Positions 1-6,800 of a stretch of DNA of 9,094 nt are shown one piece after another. The position numbers and the translations under genes are program-made. Source of the stretch: an uncultured Chloroflexota bacterium (GTDB lineage Bacteria; Chloroflexota; Limnocylindria; Limnocylindrales; Limnocylindraceae); NCBI GenBank assembly GCA_903847005.1, contig CAINCM010000109.1:1-9094 (forward strand). The letters are read 5' to 3'. The first letter of the stretch is position 1. The number at the start of each line of letters is the position of its first letter. The notes below the pieces were generated by a model. It worked only from the letters and a program-made list of their open reading frames with translations. It did not search any database and was not told where the DNA came from.

Positions 1-87
<87 letters not shown>

Positions 88-90
88 CCG

Positions 91-255
91 ATGGCGAAGG
101 CAGAGAACCGGCCAACGCTGCAGCTCGCGTGCACGGAGTGCAAGGAGCGGACGTACACAACGCGCAAGAACAAGCGCAATGATCCGAACCGCCTCGAGCT
201 CAACAAGTACTGCCCGCGCTGTCGCGTGCAGCGCCTGCATCGCGAGACGAAGTAG
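91..255 (+). CDS. rpmG: 50S ribosomal protein L33, zinc-ribbon (C+) form
   Basis: This 54-residue protein is a small component of the large ribosomal subunit. It carries two CxxC pairs (Cys14/Cys17 and Cys41/Cys44), the four ligands of the zinc ribbon, so this is the zinc-binding C+ form rather than the cysteine-free paralogue some bacteria use under zinc starvation. The body ([10 protein letters not shown], then LNKYCPRCR) and the C-terminal HRETK match the family, and 54 aa is normal length. The ATG at 91 lies three bases after the tuf stop. I see no convincing Shine-Dalgarno motif just upstream, so translation probably depends on coupling to tuf. The gene is followed by tRNA-Trp and secE, its usual neighbours. 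Confidence 0.96.
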   Translation: MAKAENRPTLQLACTECKERTYTTRKNKRNDPNRLELNKYCPRCRVQRLHRETK

Positions 256-272
256 CAAGGGGTTCAGCAGTT

Positions 273-348
273 AGGGGCGTAGCTCAATTGGTAGAGTACC
301 GGTCTCCAAAACCGGTTGTTGTCGGTTCGAGTCCGGCCGCCCCTGCCA
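273..348 (+). tRNA. tRNA-Trp (anticodon CCA), with encoded 3' CCA
   Basis: A full cloverleaf folds by eye. The 7-bp acceptor stem is 273-279 with 338-344, starting with an A-U pair. The D stem is 282-285 with 294-297 (one G-U). The anticodon stem is 299-303 with 311-315, and its loop CTCCAAA at 304-310 gives anticodon CCA at 306-308. A 5-nt variable loop follows, then a T stem 321-325 with 333-337 and T loop TTCGAGT. The discriminator base is G345, as expected for bacterial tRNA-Trp, and CCA is encoded at 346-348. It lies between rpmG and secE and is probably processed from the same transcript, since no separate promoter is evident in the 17 bases before it. Confidence 0.98.
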
Positions 349-350
349 GC

Positions 351-363
351 CTCTCGGCGAGAG
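351..363 (+). other. Small hairpin just downstream of tRNA-Trp
   Basis: CTCTC at 351-355 pairs with GAGAG at 359-363 around a 3-nt loop, starting three bases after the tRNA CCA. There is no T-run after it, so it is not a convincing terminator. It could affect 3' processing of the tRNA or protect the secE-nusG message, or be chance in GC-rich DNA. Confidence 0.25.
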
Positions 364-403
364 CCGCAGAGGGCGAGATGAGAGAAGCAAGGAGCAGAGA
401 AGC

Positions 404-589
404 GTGAAGTCGATCCGGAAGTTCCTGGCCGAGGCGTTCTCCGAGCTGCGCAAGGTGGCGTGGCCGAACGCGCAGCAGGTGCGCGTGCTGACGGTGCTCG
501 TCTTCGGGGCCTCCATCTTCGTCGGCTTCTACATCGCCTTCTGGGACCTTCTCTTCACCGAGCTGCTGAAGCTCATCAACCCCGCCTGA
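404..589 (+). CDS. secE: Preprotein translocase subunit SecE
   Basis: This 61-residue single-span membrane protein is the clamp subunit of the SecYEG channel, which exports unfolded proteins across the cytoplasmic membrane. A short amphipathic N-terminal helix (about residues 2-17) leads into the diagnostic VAWPN motif (18-22), then a hydrophobic segment from about 28 to 50, the one transmembrane helix expected of the short SecE form (E. coli SecE has three). The start is GTG at 404, nine bases after AAGGAG (389-394). An ATG at 378 reads only ten codons, counting its stop. SecE precedes nusG by 25 bases, the near-universal secE-nusG pairing. Identification rests on motif, topology, length and context, all of which agree. 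Confidence 0.96.
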   Translation: MKSIRKFLAEAFSELRKVAWPNAQQVRVLTVLVFGASIFVGFYIAFWDLLFTELLKLINPA

Positions 590-614
590 TCGGCCGACGA
601 ACGAGGAGCAGAAC

Positions 615-1205
615 GTGAGCGAAACCGCTGACATCACCACAGAGAAGAGCGCACCGACCGTCAAGCGACACTGGTACGCCATCCACACCTACTCGGGCTT
701 CGAGAACAAGGTGAAGGCGAACCTGGAACACCGCATCGAGTCCATGGACATGAAGGACCGCATCTTCCAGGTGGTGGTCCCGATGGAGGACGAGATCCAG
801 ATCCGCGGCGGCGTGCGCACGACCGTGCAGAAGAAGATCTATCCGGGCTACGTGCTCGTCGACATGTACATGGAGCCAGAGAGCTGGTACGTGGTCCGGA
901 ACACGCCGGGCGTCACCAGCTTCGTCGGCGGTTCCGCCATCCCGGGCATGAAGGCCGATCCGGTGCCGCTGACGGAGACCGAGGTGAAGCAGATCCTGCG
1001 ACAGCTCGGGGTGGGCCAGGCGCCGACCGTCAAGGTGGCGTTCGTCAAGGGCCAATCGGTTCGCGTCACCGACGGCCCATTCTCAGACTTCGTTGGCACG
1101 GTCGAGGAGATCGATGTCGAGCGAAGCAAGGTGAAGGTCTTGGTATCAATCTTCGGCCGTGAGACGCCGGTCGAGCTCGACCTGCTTCAGGTCGCAAAGC
1201 TGTAA
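615..1205 (+). CDS. nusG: Transcription termination/antitermination factor NusG
   Basis: NusG binds the RNA polymerase clamp through its NGN domain and contacts Rho or ribosomal protein S10 through its KOW domain, tuning pausing, termination and transcription-translation coupling. The 196-aa product has a short polar N-terminal extension (residues 1-18), then the NGN domain beginning with the signature HWYAIHTYSGFE and including YPGYVLVDM and VRNTPGVTSFVG. A linker near residues 115-142 precedes the KOW domain (about 143-196; KGQSVRVTDGPFSDFVG, ending in LLQVAKL). Length is slightly above the usual 175-190 because of the N-terminal tail. The start is GTG at 615, six bases after GAGGAG (603-608). 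It is followed 24 bases later by rplK, the standard order. Confidence 0.98.
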   Translation: MSETADITTEKSAPTVKRHWYAIHTYSGFENKVKANLEHRIESMDMKDRIFQVVVPMEDEIQIRGGVRTTVQKKIYPGYVLVDMYMEPESWYVVRNTPGVTSFVGGSAIPGMKADPVPLTETEVKQILRQLGVGQAPTVKVAFVKGQSVRVTDGPFSDFVGTVEEIDVERSKVKVLVSIFGRETPVELDLLQVAKL

Positions 1206-1229
1206 CGAGAGAGCAGGAGGAGCGAGAGC

Positions 1230-1655
1230 ATGGCACAGAAGATTCGCGCAACCGTCACGTTGCAGCTGCCCGCAGGCGGCGCAACACCCGCGCCGCCCGT
1301 AGGTACGGCACTCGGGCCACACGGCATCAACATCGTGGAGTTCACGAAGTCGTACAACGAGAAGACGGCCGATCGCAAAGGTGAGGTCATCCCAGCGGTG
1401 ATCACCATCTTCGAGGATCGTTCCTTCACGTTCATCCTCAAGACTCCGCCCGCTGCGGACATGATTCGCAAGGCGGCGGGGATCGAGAAGGGTGCCGGCG
1501 ACCACAAGGCCGGCAGCGCAGGGAAGATCACCAAGGCGCAGGTCTTGGATATCGCCCAGAAGAAGATGGTCGACCTGAATGCCACGAGCATTGAGGCCGC
1601 CTGTTCCATGATTGAGGGCTCGGCCCGCTCCATGGGAGTCGAGGTCGTCGCCTGA
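1230..1655 (+). CDS. rplK: 50S ribosomal protein L11
   Basis: L11 forms the base of the ribosomal stalk together with 23S rRNA, in the GTPase-associated centre where EF-Tu, EF-G and RelA act. The 141-aa length is exactly typical. The N-terminal domain (about 1-70) holds the proline-rich [14 protein letters not shown] segment, site of the thiostrepton-class contacts, with the usual prolines present. The C-terminal RNA-binding domain (about 75-141) carries [14 protein letters not shown] and [15 protein letters not shown]. The start is ATG at 1230 after AGGAGGAG (about 1215-1222). It sits between nusG and rplA, and in the known operon it is co-regulated with L1. Nothing in the sequence departs from the family. 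Confidence 0.98.
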   Translation: MAQKIRATVTLQLPAGGATPAPPVGTALGPHGINIVEFTKSYNEKTADRKGEVIPAVITIFEDRSFTFILKTPPAADMIRKAAGIEKGAGDHKAGSAGKITKAQVLDIAQKKMVDLNATSIEAACSMIEGSARSMGVEVVA

Positions 1656-1716
1656 CGATCGCCGCAACCCCGCGGTGAAGGGGGAGGCCGGAGGCGGCCG
1701 AAGAGGAGGAAGCAAC

Positions 1717-2421
1717 ATGGCGAAGCACGGAAAGCGTTATCTCGAAGCGGCAAAGTTGGTCGATCCAGAGAAGCAGTACGCCCCACTCGAGGCGGCCGCG
1801 CTGGTGAAGAAGACCGCCACCACGAAGTTCGATCAGACGATCGAGGTGCACATCCGCCTCGGTGTCGACCCGCGACAGTCAGAGGAGGCGGTGCGAGGCA
1901 CCGTCGGGCTCCCTCACGGCACCGGCAAGCGCGTGCGCGTCGCCGTGTTCGCCCAGGGCGAGAAGGCACTCGAGGCCACCAAGGCCGGAGCCGATGAGGT
2001 CGGTGCCGCCGATCTCGTGGCCAAGATCGACGGGGGTTGGCTCGACTTCGACGTGGCGATCGCAACGCCCGACATGATGGGCCAGGTCGGCAAGCTCGGT
2101 AAGGTGCTCGGCCGCAAGGGCCTGATGCCGAATCCGAAGGCCGGGACGATCACCACGGACCTCGAGCGCACGATCAGCGAGCTCAAGTCCGGGCGCGTGG
2201 AGTTCAAGCTGGACAAGTCGGCGATCATCCACCTCGGCTTCGCCAAGGCGAGCTTCAGCGAGGAGCAGATCGTCGGCAACCTCGGCGCGCTCCTGGAGGC
2301 GGTCAGCCGCGCCAAGCCAACCGGTCTCAAGGGGACCTACATCAAGGGTGTGAGCATCTCCGCAAGCATGGGGCCAGGCGTCGCAGTCGACGTCCCAGCC
2401 CTCTTGGCTGCGGCGAGCTAG
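1717..2421 (+). CDS. rplA: 50S ribosomal protein L1
   Basis: L1 builds the mobile L1 stalk that helps deacylated tRNA leave the E site, and in many bacteria it represses its own operon by binding mRNA. The 234-aa protein starts MAKHGKRY at ATG 1717, seven bases after a strong GAGGAGGA-type site (about 1703-1710). Reading can be extended upstream in frame to an ATG at 1612, but that would overlap rplK by 44 bases and add a non-conserved tail, so I reject it. Family motifs present include GLPHGTGK, GKLGKVLGRKGLMPNPKAGT (the central hallmark) and the C-terminal GTYIKGVSISASMGPG. It is preceded by rplK at 61 bases and followed by a 320-base structured gap. Confidence 0.97.
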   Translation: MAKHGKRYLEAAKLVDPEKQYAPLEAAALVKKTATTKFDQTIEVHIRLGVDPRQSEEAVRGTVGLPHGTGKRVRVAVFAQGEKALEATKAGADEVGAADLVAKIDGGWLDFDVAIATPDMMGQVGKLGKVLGRKGLMPNPKAGTITTDLERTISELKSGRVEFKLDKSAIIHLGFAKASFSEEQIVGNLGALLEAVSRAKPTGLKGTYIKGVSISASMGPGVAVDVPALLAAAS

Positions 2422-2426
2422 CGCCT

Positions 2427-2459
2427 GGCGGAACTCCCCGCTTCGGGGTAGACTCCGCC
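2427..2459 (+). terminator. Two-part hairpin right after rplA (possible attenuator or terminator)
   Basis: An outer stem GGCGGA (2427-2432) with TCCGCC (2454-2459) encloses an inner stem CCCCG (2436-2440) with CGGGG (2444-2448) around a CTT loop. It starts five bases after the L1 stop. There is no T-tract, so it is not a canonical intrinsic terminator. It could act in partial termination, in transcript 3'-end stabilisation, or as the first element of the rplJ leader. Confidence 0.45.
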
Positions 2460-2464
2460 TCCGC

Positions 2465-2483
2465 GCCGATCCGGCTGATCGGC
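2465..2483 (+). other. Perfect 7-bp hairpin in the rplA-rplJ gap
   Basis: GCCGATC (2465-2471) pairs without mismatch with GATCGGC (2477-2483) around a 5-nt loop. It lies six bases after the preceding hairpin, so the two would stack as a tandem structure at the 3' end of the rplA message. No T-run follows. Function is unknown; transcript stabilisation or weak attenuation is possible. Confidence 0.4.
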
Positions 2484-2552
2484 ACGAGAGTTGCGCCCCG
2501 GTGGAGACGCCAGGGAGATGGAATACGACGGATCGCCGAAGAGCGCGTGTGA

Positions 2553-2572
2553 TCCTGGCCTCACGGTCAGGA
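2553..2572 (+). promoter_or_regulatory. 8-bp hairpin with TCAC loop in the rplJ leader
   Basis: TCCTGGCC (2553-2560) pairs with GGTCAGGA (2565-2572) around TCAC, with one G-U pair. Its 3' arm overlaps the 5' arm of the long-range helix 2569-2575/2636-2642, so both cannot form fully at once. That is the geometry of a two-state leader. Confidence 0.45.
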
Positions 2573-2659
2573 ACCTAAGTTGCTCCGAGGCCGGTTGAGC
2601 GATCAGCTGGCGGCGGGGTGGGCACGCAGAGGCAGGGTTCCTAGCGCGTGGAGCGCGGC

Positions 2660-2725
2660 CCCCTGTGACGCGGACCGTTGCAGGGGTGCCAGCAGCACCC
2701 GCCGAGGCGCACCGGCATGTGCGCC
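2660..2725 (+). promoter_or_regulatory. Hairpin cluster ahead of the rplJ ribosome binding site
   Basis: Three stems lie in series. The first has 11 bp (2660-2670 with 2676-2686, two G-U pairs) around a 5-nt loop. The second is GGGTGC (2684-2689) with GCACCC (2695-2700), which competes with the first for 2684-2686. The third is GGCGCA (2706-2711) with TGCGCC (2720-2725), ending seven bases before AGGAGG at 2732-2737. The site itself is left single-stranded in this fold. Such an array could control ribosome access or transcription read-through. Confidence 0.45.
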
Positions 2726-2741
2726 AAAGCTAGGAGGAACC

Positions 2742-3269
2742 GTGCCAACGCAGAAAAAGCGCGACACGATCGACTCGCTCCGCACGGAGCTGTCGGGCAG
2801 CCGTGGGCTGATCCTCTCGTCATACCGAGGGTTGACGGTCGCGGAGTTTGCCGCGATCCGCGGGGCCCTTCGGGCACAAGGCATCACGTATCGGGTGGTG
2901 AAGAACCGCTTGATGCGCGTCGCCGCGAACGAGCTCGGAAACACGACGCTTCCGGACCTCTTGAAGGGTCCGACGGCGATCGCGTTCGGTTCGGGTGACG
3001 AGGCGGTTCTCGCCAAGACGGTCCTGGGTGCACTGAAAGAGTACCCAGCTGTCGAGGTTCGGGGAGCGGTGTTGGGTGAGGCGATCCTCAACCTGTCACA
3101 GCTCACCGCGCTGTCGAAGCTCCCGACTCGCGAAGTGCTACTTGCCAAGGTGGCTGGCGCCTTCCAGGCTCCGGTCCAGAAGGTGGCGTTCTTGTTCGCA
3201 GCACCACTTCAGAAGGTGGGCTACGCGCTTGGCGCGTACAAGAGCAAGCGCGAGGCCGAGGCGGCCTGA
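2742..3269 (+). CDS. rplJ: 50S ribosomal protein L10
   Basis: L10 anchors the L7/L12 dimers to the ribosome and, as the L10(L12)n complex, commonly represses translation of its own message. I place the start at GTG 2742, directly after AGGAGG (2732-2737; a short 4-base gap), giving 175 aa, the family's normal length, and an N-terminus PTQKKRDTIDSL. The frame stays open upstream to 2580, but that part encodes non-conserved arginine-rich sequence lying in the structured leader. The globular RNA-binding domain includes SSYRGLTVAEF and YRVVKNRLMRVA (within about residues 25-60) and LKGPTAIAF (about 75-83). The C-terminal alpha helix that docks L12 dimers runs from about residue 130 to the end (KSKREAEAA). 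rplL follows after 64 bases. Confidence 0.96.
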   Translation: MPTQKKRDTIDSLRTELSGSRGLILSSYRGLTVAEFAAIRGALRAQGITYRVVKNRLMRVAANELGNTTLPDLLKGPTAIAFGSGDEAVLAKTVLGALKEYPAVEVRGAVLGEAILNLSQLTALSKLPTREVLLAKVAGAFQAPVQKVAFLFAAPLQKVGYALGAYKSKREAEAA

Positions 3270-3302
3270 CCCTGCCCGGCTGGGCGTACCACACATGATT
3301 GA

Positions 3303-3318
3303 TCAGCCTCACGGCTGA
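3303..3318 (+). other. 6-bp hairpin with TCAC loop before rplL
   Basis: TCAGCC (3303-3308) pairs with GGCTGA (3313-3318) around TCAC, just before the AAGGAG site of rplL (3320-3325). It shares the 8-base core CCTCACGG with the hairpin at 2553-2572. It is too small and lacks a T-run, so it is not a terminator. It may tune the high L12:L10 translation ratio, or be chance. Confidence 0.3.
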
Positions 3319-3333
3319 AGAAGGAGAGAAGAA

Positions 3334-3726
3334 ATGTCGAAGCTCACAACCGATCAGTTGCTCGAGGCCGTCAGCGAGATGACCGTCCTGGAGCTGTCCG
3401 ACTTCGTCAAGGCGTTCGAGGAGAAGTTCGGCGTCAGCGCCGCGGCTCCGGTCGCGGTGGCGGCAGCCCCCGCCGCAGGCGGCGCGGCTGGCGGCGATGC
3501 GGCTGCCGCGGGCGGCGACACCGTCAACGCCATCCTTTCGGACGTTGGCGCCAACAAGATCCAGGTGATCAAGGTGGTTCGCGAGCTCACCGGTCTCGGC
3601 CTCAAGGAGGCGAAGGACCTGGTGGACGCTGCCCCGAAGCCGATCAAGGAGGGGATCGCCAAGTCCGAGGGGGAGAAGATCGTCGCCGCCCTCGCCGAGG
3701 CGGGCGCCAAGGTCGAACTCAAGTAA
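3334..3726 (+). CDS. rplL: 50S ribosomal protein L7/L12
   Basis: L7/L12 is the multi-copy stalk protein that recruits and activates translational GTPases. The 130-aa protein shows the three expected parts. The N-terminal dimerisation and L10-binding helices (about 1-34) contain [27 protein letters not shown] flexible Ala/Gly/Pro hinge spans about 36-61. The C-terminal factor-binding domain (about 62-130) contains [13 protein letters not shown] and the hallmark [22 protein letters not shown]. The entry to that domain reads GGDTVNAIL, where most homologues have an EKTEFDVIL-like strand. The start is ATG 3334, eight bases after AAGGAG (3320-3325). The hairpin at 3754-3793 follows, so rplJL may form their own regulatory unit. 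Confidence 0.97.
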   Translation: MSKLTTDQLLEAVSEMTVLELSDFVKAFEEKFGVSAAAPVAVAAAPAAGGAAGGDAAAAGGDTVNAILSDVGANKIQVIKVVRELTGLGLKEAKDLVDAAPKPIKEGIAKSEGEKIVAALAEAGAKVELK

Positions 3727-3753
3727 CCCCGATTCTGTAACAATCGCTGCTGG

Positions 3754-3793
3754 GGCCCCTCTCACTCCGCCTTCGGGCGGGTGGGGAGGGGCC
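3754..3793 (+). terminator. Strong UUCG-loop hairpin between rplL and rpoB (attenuator or terminator-like)
   Basis: Positions 3754-3771 pair with 3776-3793 around a TTCG tetraloop closed by C-G. Sixteen of eighteen positions pair (two as G-U), with a 2x2 mismatch at 3764-3765/3782-3783. This is the strongest hairpin in the window. It lacks a T-tract (TCCGCTTG follows), so full Rho-independent termination is unlikely by the classic model. In E. coli a partial terminator and an RNase III site occupy this same junction and lower rpoBC expression relative to rplL. A similar attenuation or processing role is inferred here. Confidence 0.65.
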
Positions 3794-3798
3794 TCCGC

Positions 3799-3828
3799 TT
3801 GCCAAGGTACGAGGAACTAGGCTAGTAT
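3799..3828 (+). promoter_or_regulatory. Candidate sigma-70/A promoter for rpoBC
   Basis: TTGCCA at 3799-3804 matches the -35 consensus at 5 of 6 positions. TAGTAT at 3823-3828 matches the -10 at 4 of 6, including the key first T, second A and last T. The spacer is 18 bases. A start near 3835 would give an untranslated leader of about 38 bases before the rpoB ATG. The elements begin six bases after the strong hairpin, the logical place for an independent rpoBC promoter. Evidence is by eye only. Confidence 0.55.
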
Positions 3829-3872
3829 CGCCGTTCGCTCGATCGCGACCATATTGCCGAAGGAGCTGCCGC

Positions 3873-6800
3873 ATGCCTTCTCGCACCAACCGCGCTGGCT
3901 CGACCGGCAACCGCAAGCTCTACTCCCGCATTCCAGAGATCCTCGAAATCCCGAATCTCATCGATCTTCAGACCACATCGTTTGCCGCATTTGTCGGCCC
4001 TGAGTGGATCCCCGGCGCAACACCGCTGCCGAAGGGGACCAAGACCTTCCTCGCCGAACTCCTGGAAGAGATCAGCCCGATCCGCGACTTCACCGGCAAG
4101 CGCATGGAGCTCGCCTTCCTCGACTACGAATTCAAGGATCCGAAGGTGAGCGAAGAGGACGCGCGAACCAAGGACGCAACCTATGCGCGACCGCTGATGG
4201 TCACAGCAGAGTTGAAGATCCTCGAGACGGGTGAGATTCGCAGCCAGCAGATCTACATGGGCGACTTCCCGTGGATGACGAGCCAGGGCACGTTCATCAT
4301 CAACGGCGCAGAGCGTGTGGTCGTGTCGCAGCTCGTGCGATCGCCTGGCGTCTTCTATACCGACACCGTCGACCCGGTCTCCGGTCGTGCGCTCTGGTCA
4401 GCGAAGGTCATCCCGAACCGTGGCGCATGGCTCGAGTTCGAGACGAGCGGCAAGGATCAGCTGTACGTCAAGGTCGATCGCAAGCGAAAGCTCCCCGCAA
4501 CGTCGCTGTTGCGCGCGGTCGGCTACGAGACGAACGACGAGATCGCAGGACTCTTCTCGCGCATGCCGAGCAACCCAGAGCATCCCTACATCGCCAACAC
4601 GCTGGAGAAGGACACCACCGCAACGCGAAGCGAAGCGCTCGTCGAAGTGTACAAGCGACTCCGCCCCGGCGATCCGCCCACCGGCGACAACGCGCGTTCT
4701 CTCGTCGAGAATCTCTTCTTCAACGCACGACGCTACGACCTCGGTCGCGTCGGGCGATACAAGTTCACGCAGCGCCTCAAGGAGACCGCGGGCTTGATGG
4801 GCCTGGAGCTCCCGGGCGATGCAACGCGTACCCTGACGCGCGAAGATCTCGCCGCGATCGTCGGGCACCTCATCATCGCGAACGAGGGAGGTGCGCATCG
4901 AGACGTCACCGACCATCTCGGCAACCGCCGCGTGCGCGCCAACGGCGAACTGATCCAGAACGCCTTCCGTGTCGGTCTCCTGCGCATGGAGCGCGTCATC
5001 AAGGAGCGCATGACCATCCAGGAAGACGACAAGGCCACGCCGAGCGCGCTCGTCAACGTGCGCCCGGTGGTCGCCGCGATGAAGGAGTTCTTCGGAGGTT
5101 CGCAGCTGAGCCAGTTCATGGACCAGACGAACCCGCTCGCCGAGCTCACGAGCAAGCGCCGCCTCTCGGCCCTCGGCCCAGGCGGCCTCTCACGTGAGCG
5201 GGCCGGCTTCGACGTTCGCGACGTCCACCACAGCCACTACGGCCGTATCTGCCCGATCGAGACACCGGAAGGCCCGAACATCGGCCTGATCGGATCGCTC
5301 GCAACCTTCGGTCGCGTCAACGATCTCGGCTTCATCGAGACGCCGTACCGCCGCGTCAAGGAGGGTCGCGTCACCAGCGACGTCGTTTATCTTCCTGCGG
5401 ACGAAGAGGAGCGCTTCGCGATCGCCCAGGCGAACGCCGAACTCGACGAGAACTCGCACCTGGTCGGCGAGCGCATCTACTGCCGCAAAGGCGAAGGCTT
5501 CGAGCTCGTGGAGCCGTCGAAGGTGGAGTTCATGGACGTCTCGCCGAAGCAGGTCGTCTCCGTGGCCACCGCGCTCATCCCGTTCCTCGAGCACGACGAC
5601 GCGAACCGCGCGCTGATGGGCTCCAACATGATGCGACAGGCCGTCCCCCTGGTGTCGCCACACTCGCCCGTCGTGGGCACCGGCGTCGAAGGTCGAGCCG
5701 CACGCGACTCCGGCCAGGTGGTGATCGCCCGCCGCGCAGGCGTTGTGACCTCCGTCGCCGCCGACTTGATCGTGGTCGAGCCCGATGACGCCTCGAGCAA
5801 GAAGGATCTGGACCGATACATCTTGCTGAAGTTCGTCCGCTCGAACCAGGGCACCTGTCTCAACCATCGCCCTTCCGTCCAGGTGGGGGACCGCGTGACT
5901 CCAGGCCAGGTGATCGCCGACTCCATGTCGACCGACCAAGGCGAGCTCGCGCTCGGCCAGAACGTGGTCGTCGCCTACATGTCGTGGGAGGGCTACAACT
6001 ACGAAGACGCCATCATCATCAGCGAACGCCTCGTCCGCGAAGATGTCTTCACCTCGATCCACATCGAAAAGCATGAGACCGAGGCGCGCGAGACTAAGCT
6101 CGGGCCAGAAGAGATCACGCGCGACATCGCAAACGTCCCAGAAGAGCTGCTCGCCAGCCTCGACGAGAAGGGCGTGATCCACGTCGGCGCCGCGGTGCGC
6201 CCGGGCGACATCCTCGTGGGAAAGATCACGCCGAAGGGCGAGACCGAAGTGACCGCAGAAGAGCGTCTGCTCCGCGCGATCTTCGGCGAGAAGGCGCGCG
6301 AAGTGAAGGACTCATCGCTGCGACTCCCACACGGTGAGCGGGGCACGGTGGTGGAGGTGCGCGAGTTCCTCCGCGAAGACGCCGACCTCTCTGCGGGCGT
6401 CAACCAGCTGGTCCGCGTCTCCGTTGCGCAGAAGCGCAAGATCTCGGTGGGCGACAAGATGGCCGGCCGTCACGGGAACAAGGGTGTGGTCTCCCGCATC
6501 CTGCCGGTCGAGGACATGCCGTTCCTGCCCGACGGCACCCCCGTCGACGTCATCTTGAATCCGCTCGGCGTGCCGAGCCGCATGAACATCGGCCAGCTGC
6601 TCGAAACGCATCTGGGCTGGGCGCTGGCGAAGCAGAGCCTCAAGGGCGCCACGCCGGTATTCGACGGTGCGACCGAAGAGAAGATCATCGCCGAGCTCGA
6701 GGCCGCGGGTCTGCCTCCCGACGGAAAGATCACCCTGCGCGACGGGAAGAGCGGCAAGGAGTTCGACCGACCCGTCACCGTCGGCGTGACCTACATGCTG

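Larger units (their letters stand above)
2422..2741 (+). promoter_or_regulatory. Structured leader between rplA and rplJ (candidate L10 leader)
   Basis: No gene fits this 320-base stretch. It is rich in inverted repeats that can form, in order, stems 2427-2459, 2465-2483, 2553-2572, 2582-2600, 2660-2686, 2684-2700 and 2706-2725, plus a long-range helix joining 2569-2575 to 2636-2642. Several of these are mutually exclusive. In many bacteria L10, bound to L12, represses rplJL by binding a structured leader at exactly this place (the Rfam L10_leader family), so autoregulation is the natural reading. I did not match the kink-turn consensus base by base, so the assignment rests on position and folding density. 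I see no good promoter within it. Confidence 0.55.

Noticed and set aside
1612..1716. Upstream in-frame extension of rplA to ATG 1612
   Set aside because: It would overlap the end of rplK and add 35 non-conserved residues. The ATG at 1717 has a strong ribosome binding site and gives the normal L1 N-terminus.
2458..2737. Long-range pairing of CCTCC (2458-2462) with the rplJ ribosome site GGAGG (2733-2737)
   Set aside because: Five base pairs over about 270 bases, with strong local hairpins between, are expected by chance in GC-rich DNA.
2580..2741. Upstream in-frame extension of rplJ
   Set aside because: The extra 54 codons encode Arg/Ala-rich, L10-unlike sequence inside the structured leader. 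GTG 2742 has AGGAGG in front and gives the family length.
4271..5197. A 308-codon plus-strand alternative frame inside rpoB
   Set aside because: It is a +2-frame shadow with Arg/Pro-rich composition typical of GC-rich out-of-frame reading. The rpoB frame here carries clear conserved motifs.
5190..6182. A 330-codon minus-strand open frame inside rpoB
   Set aside because: It is a shadow of the rpoB coding frame; the translation is Asp/Val/His-rich with no domain, and rpoB is intact and conserved across the same bases.
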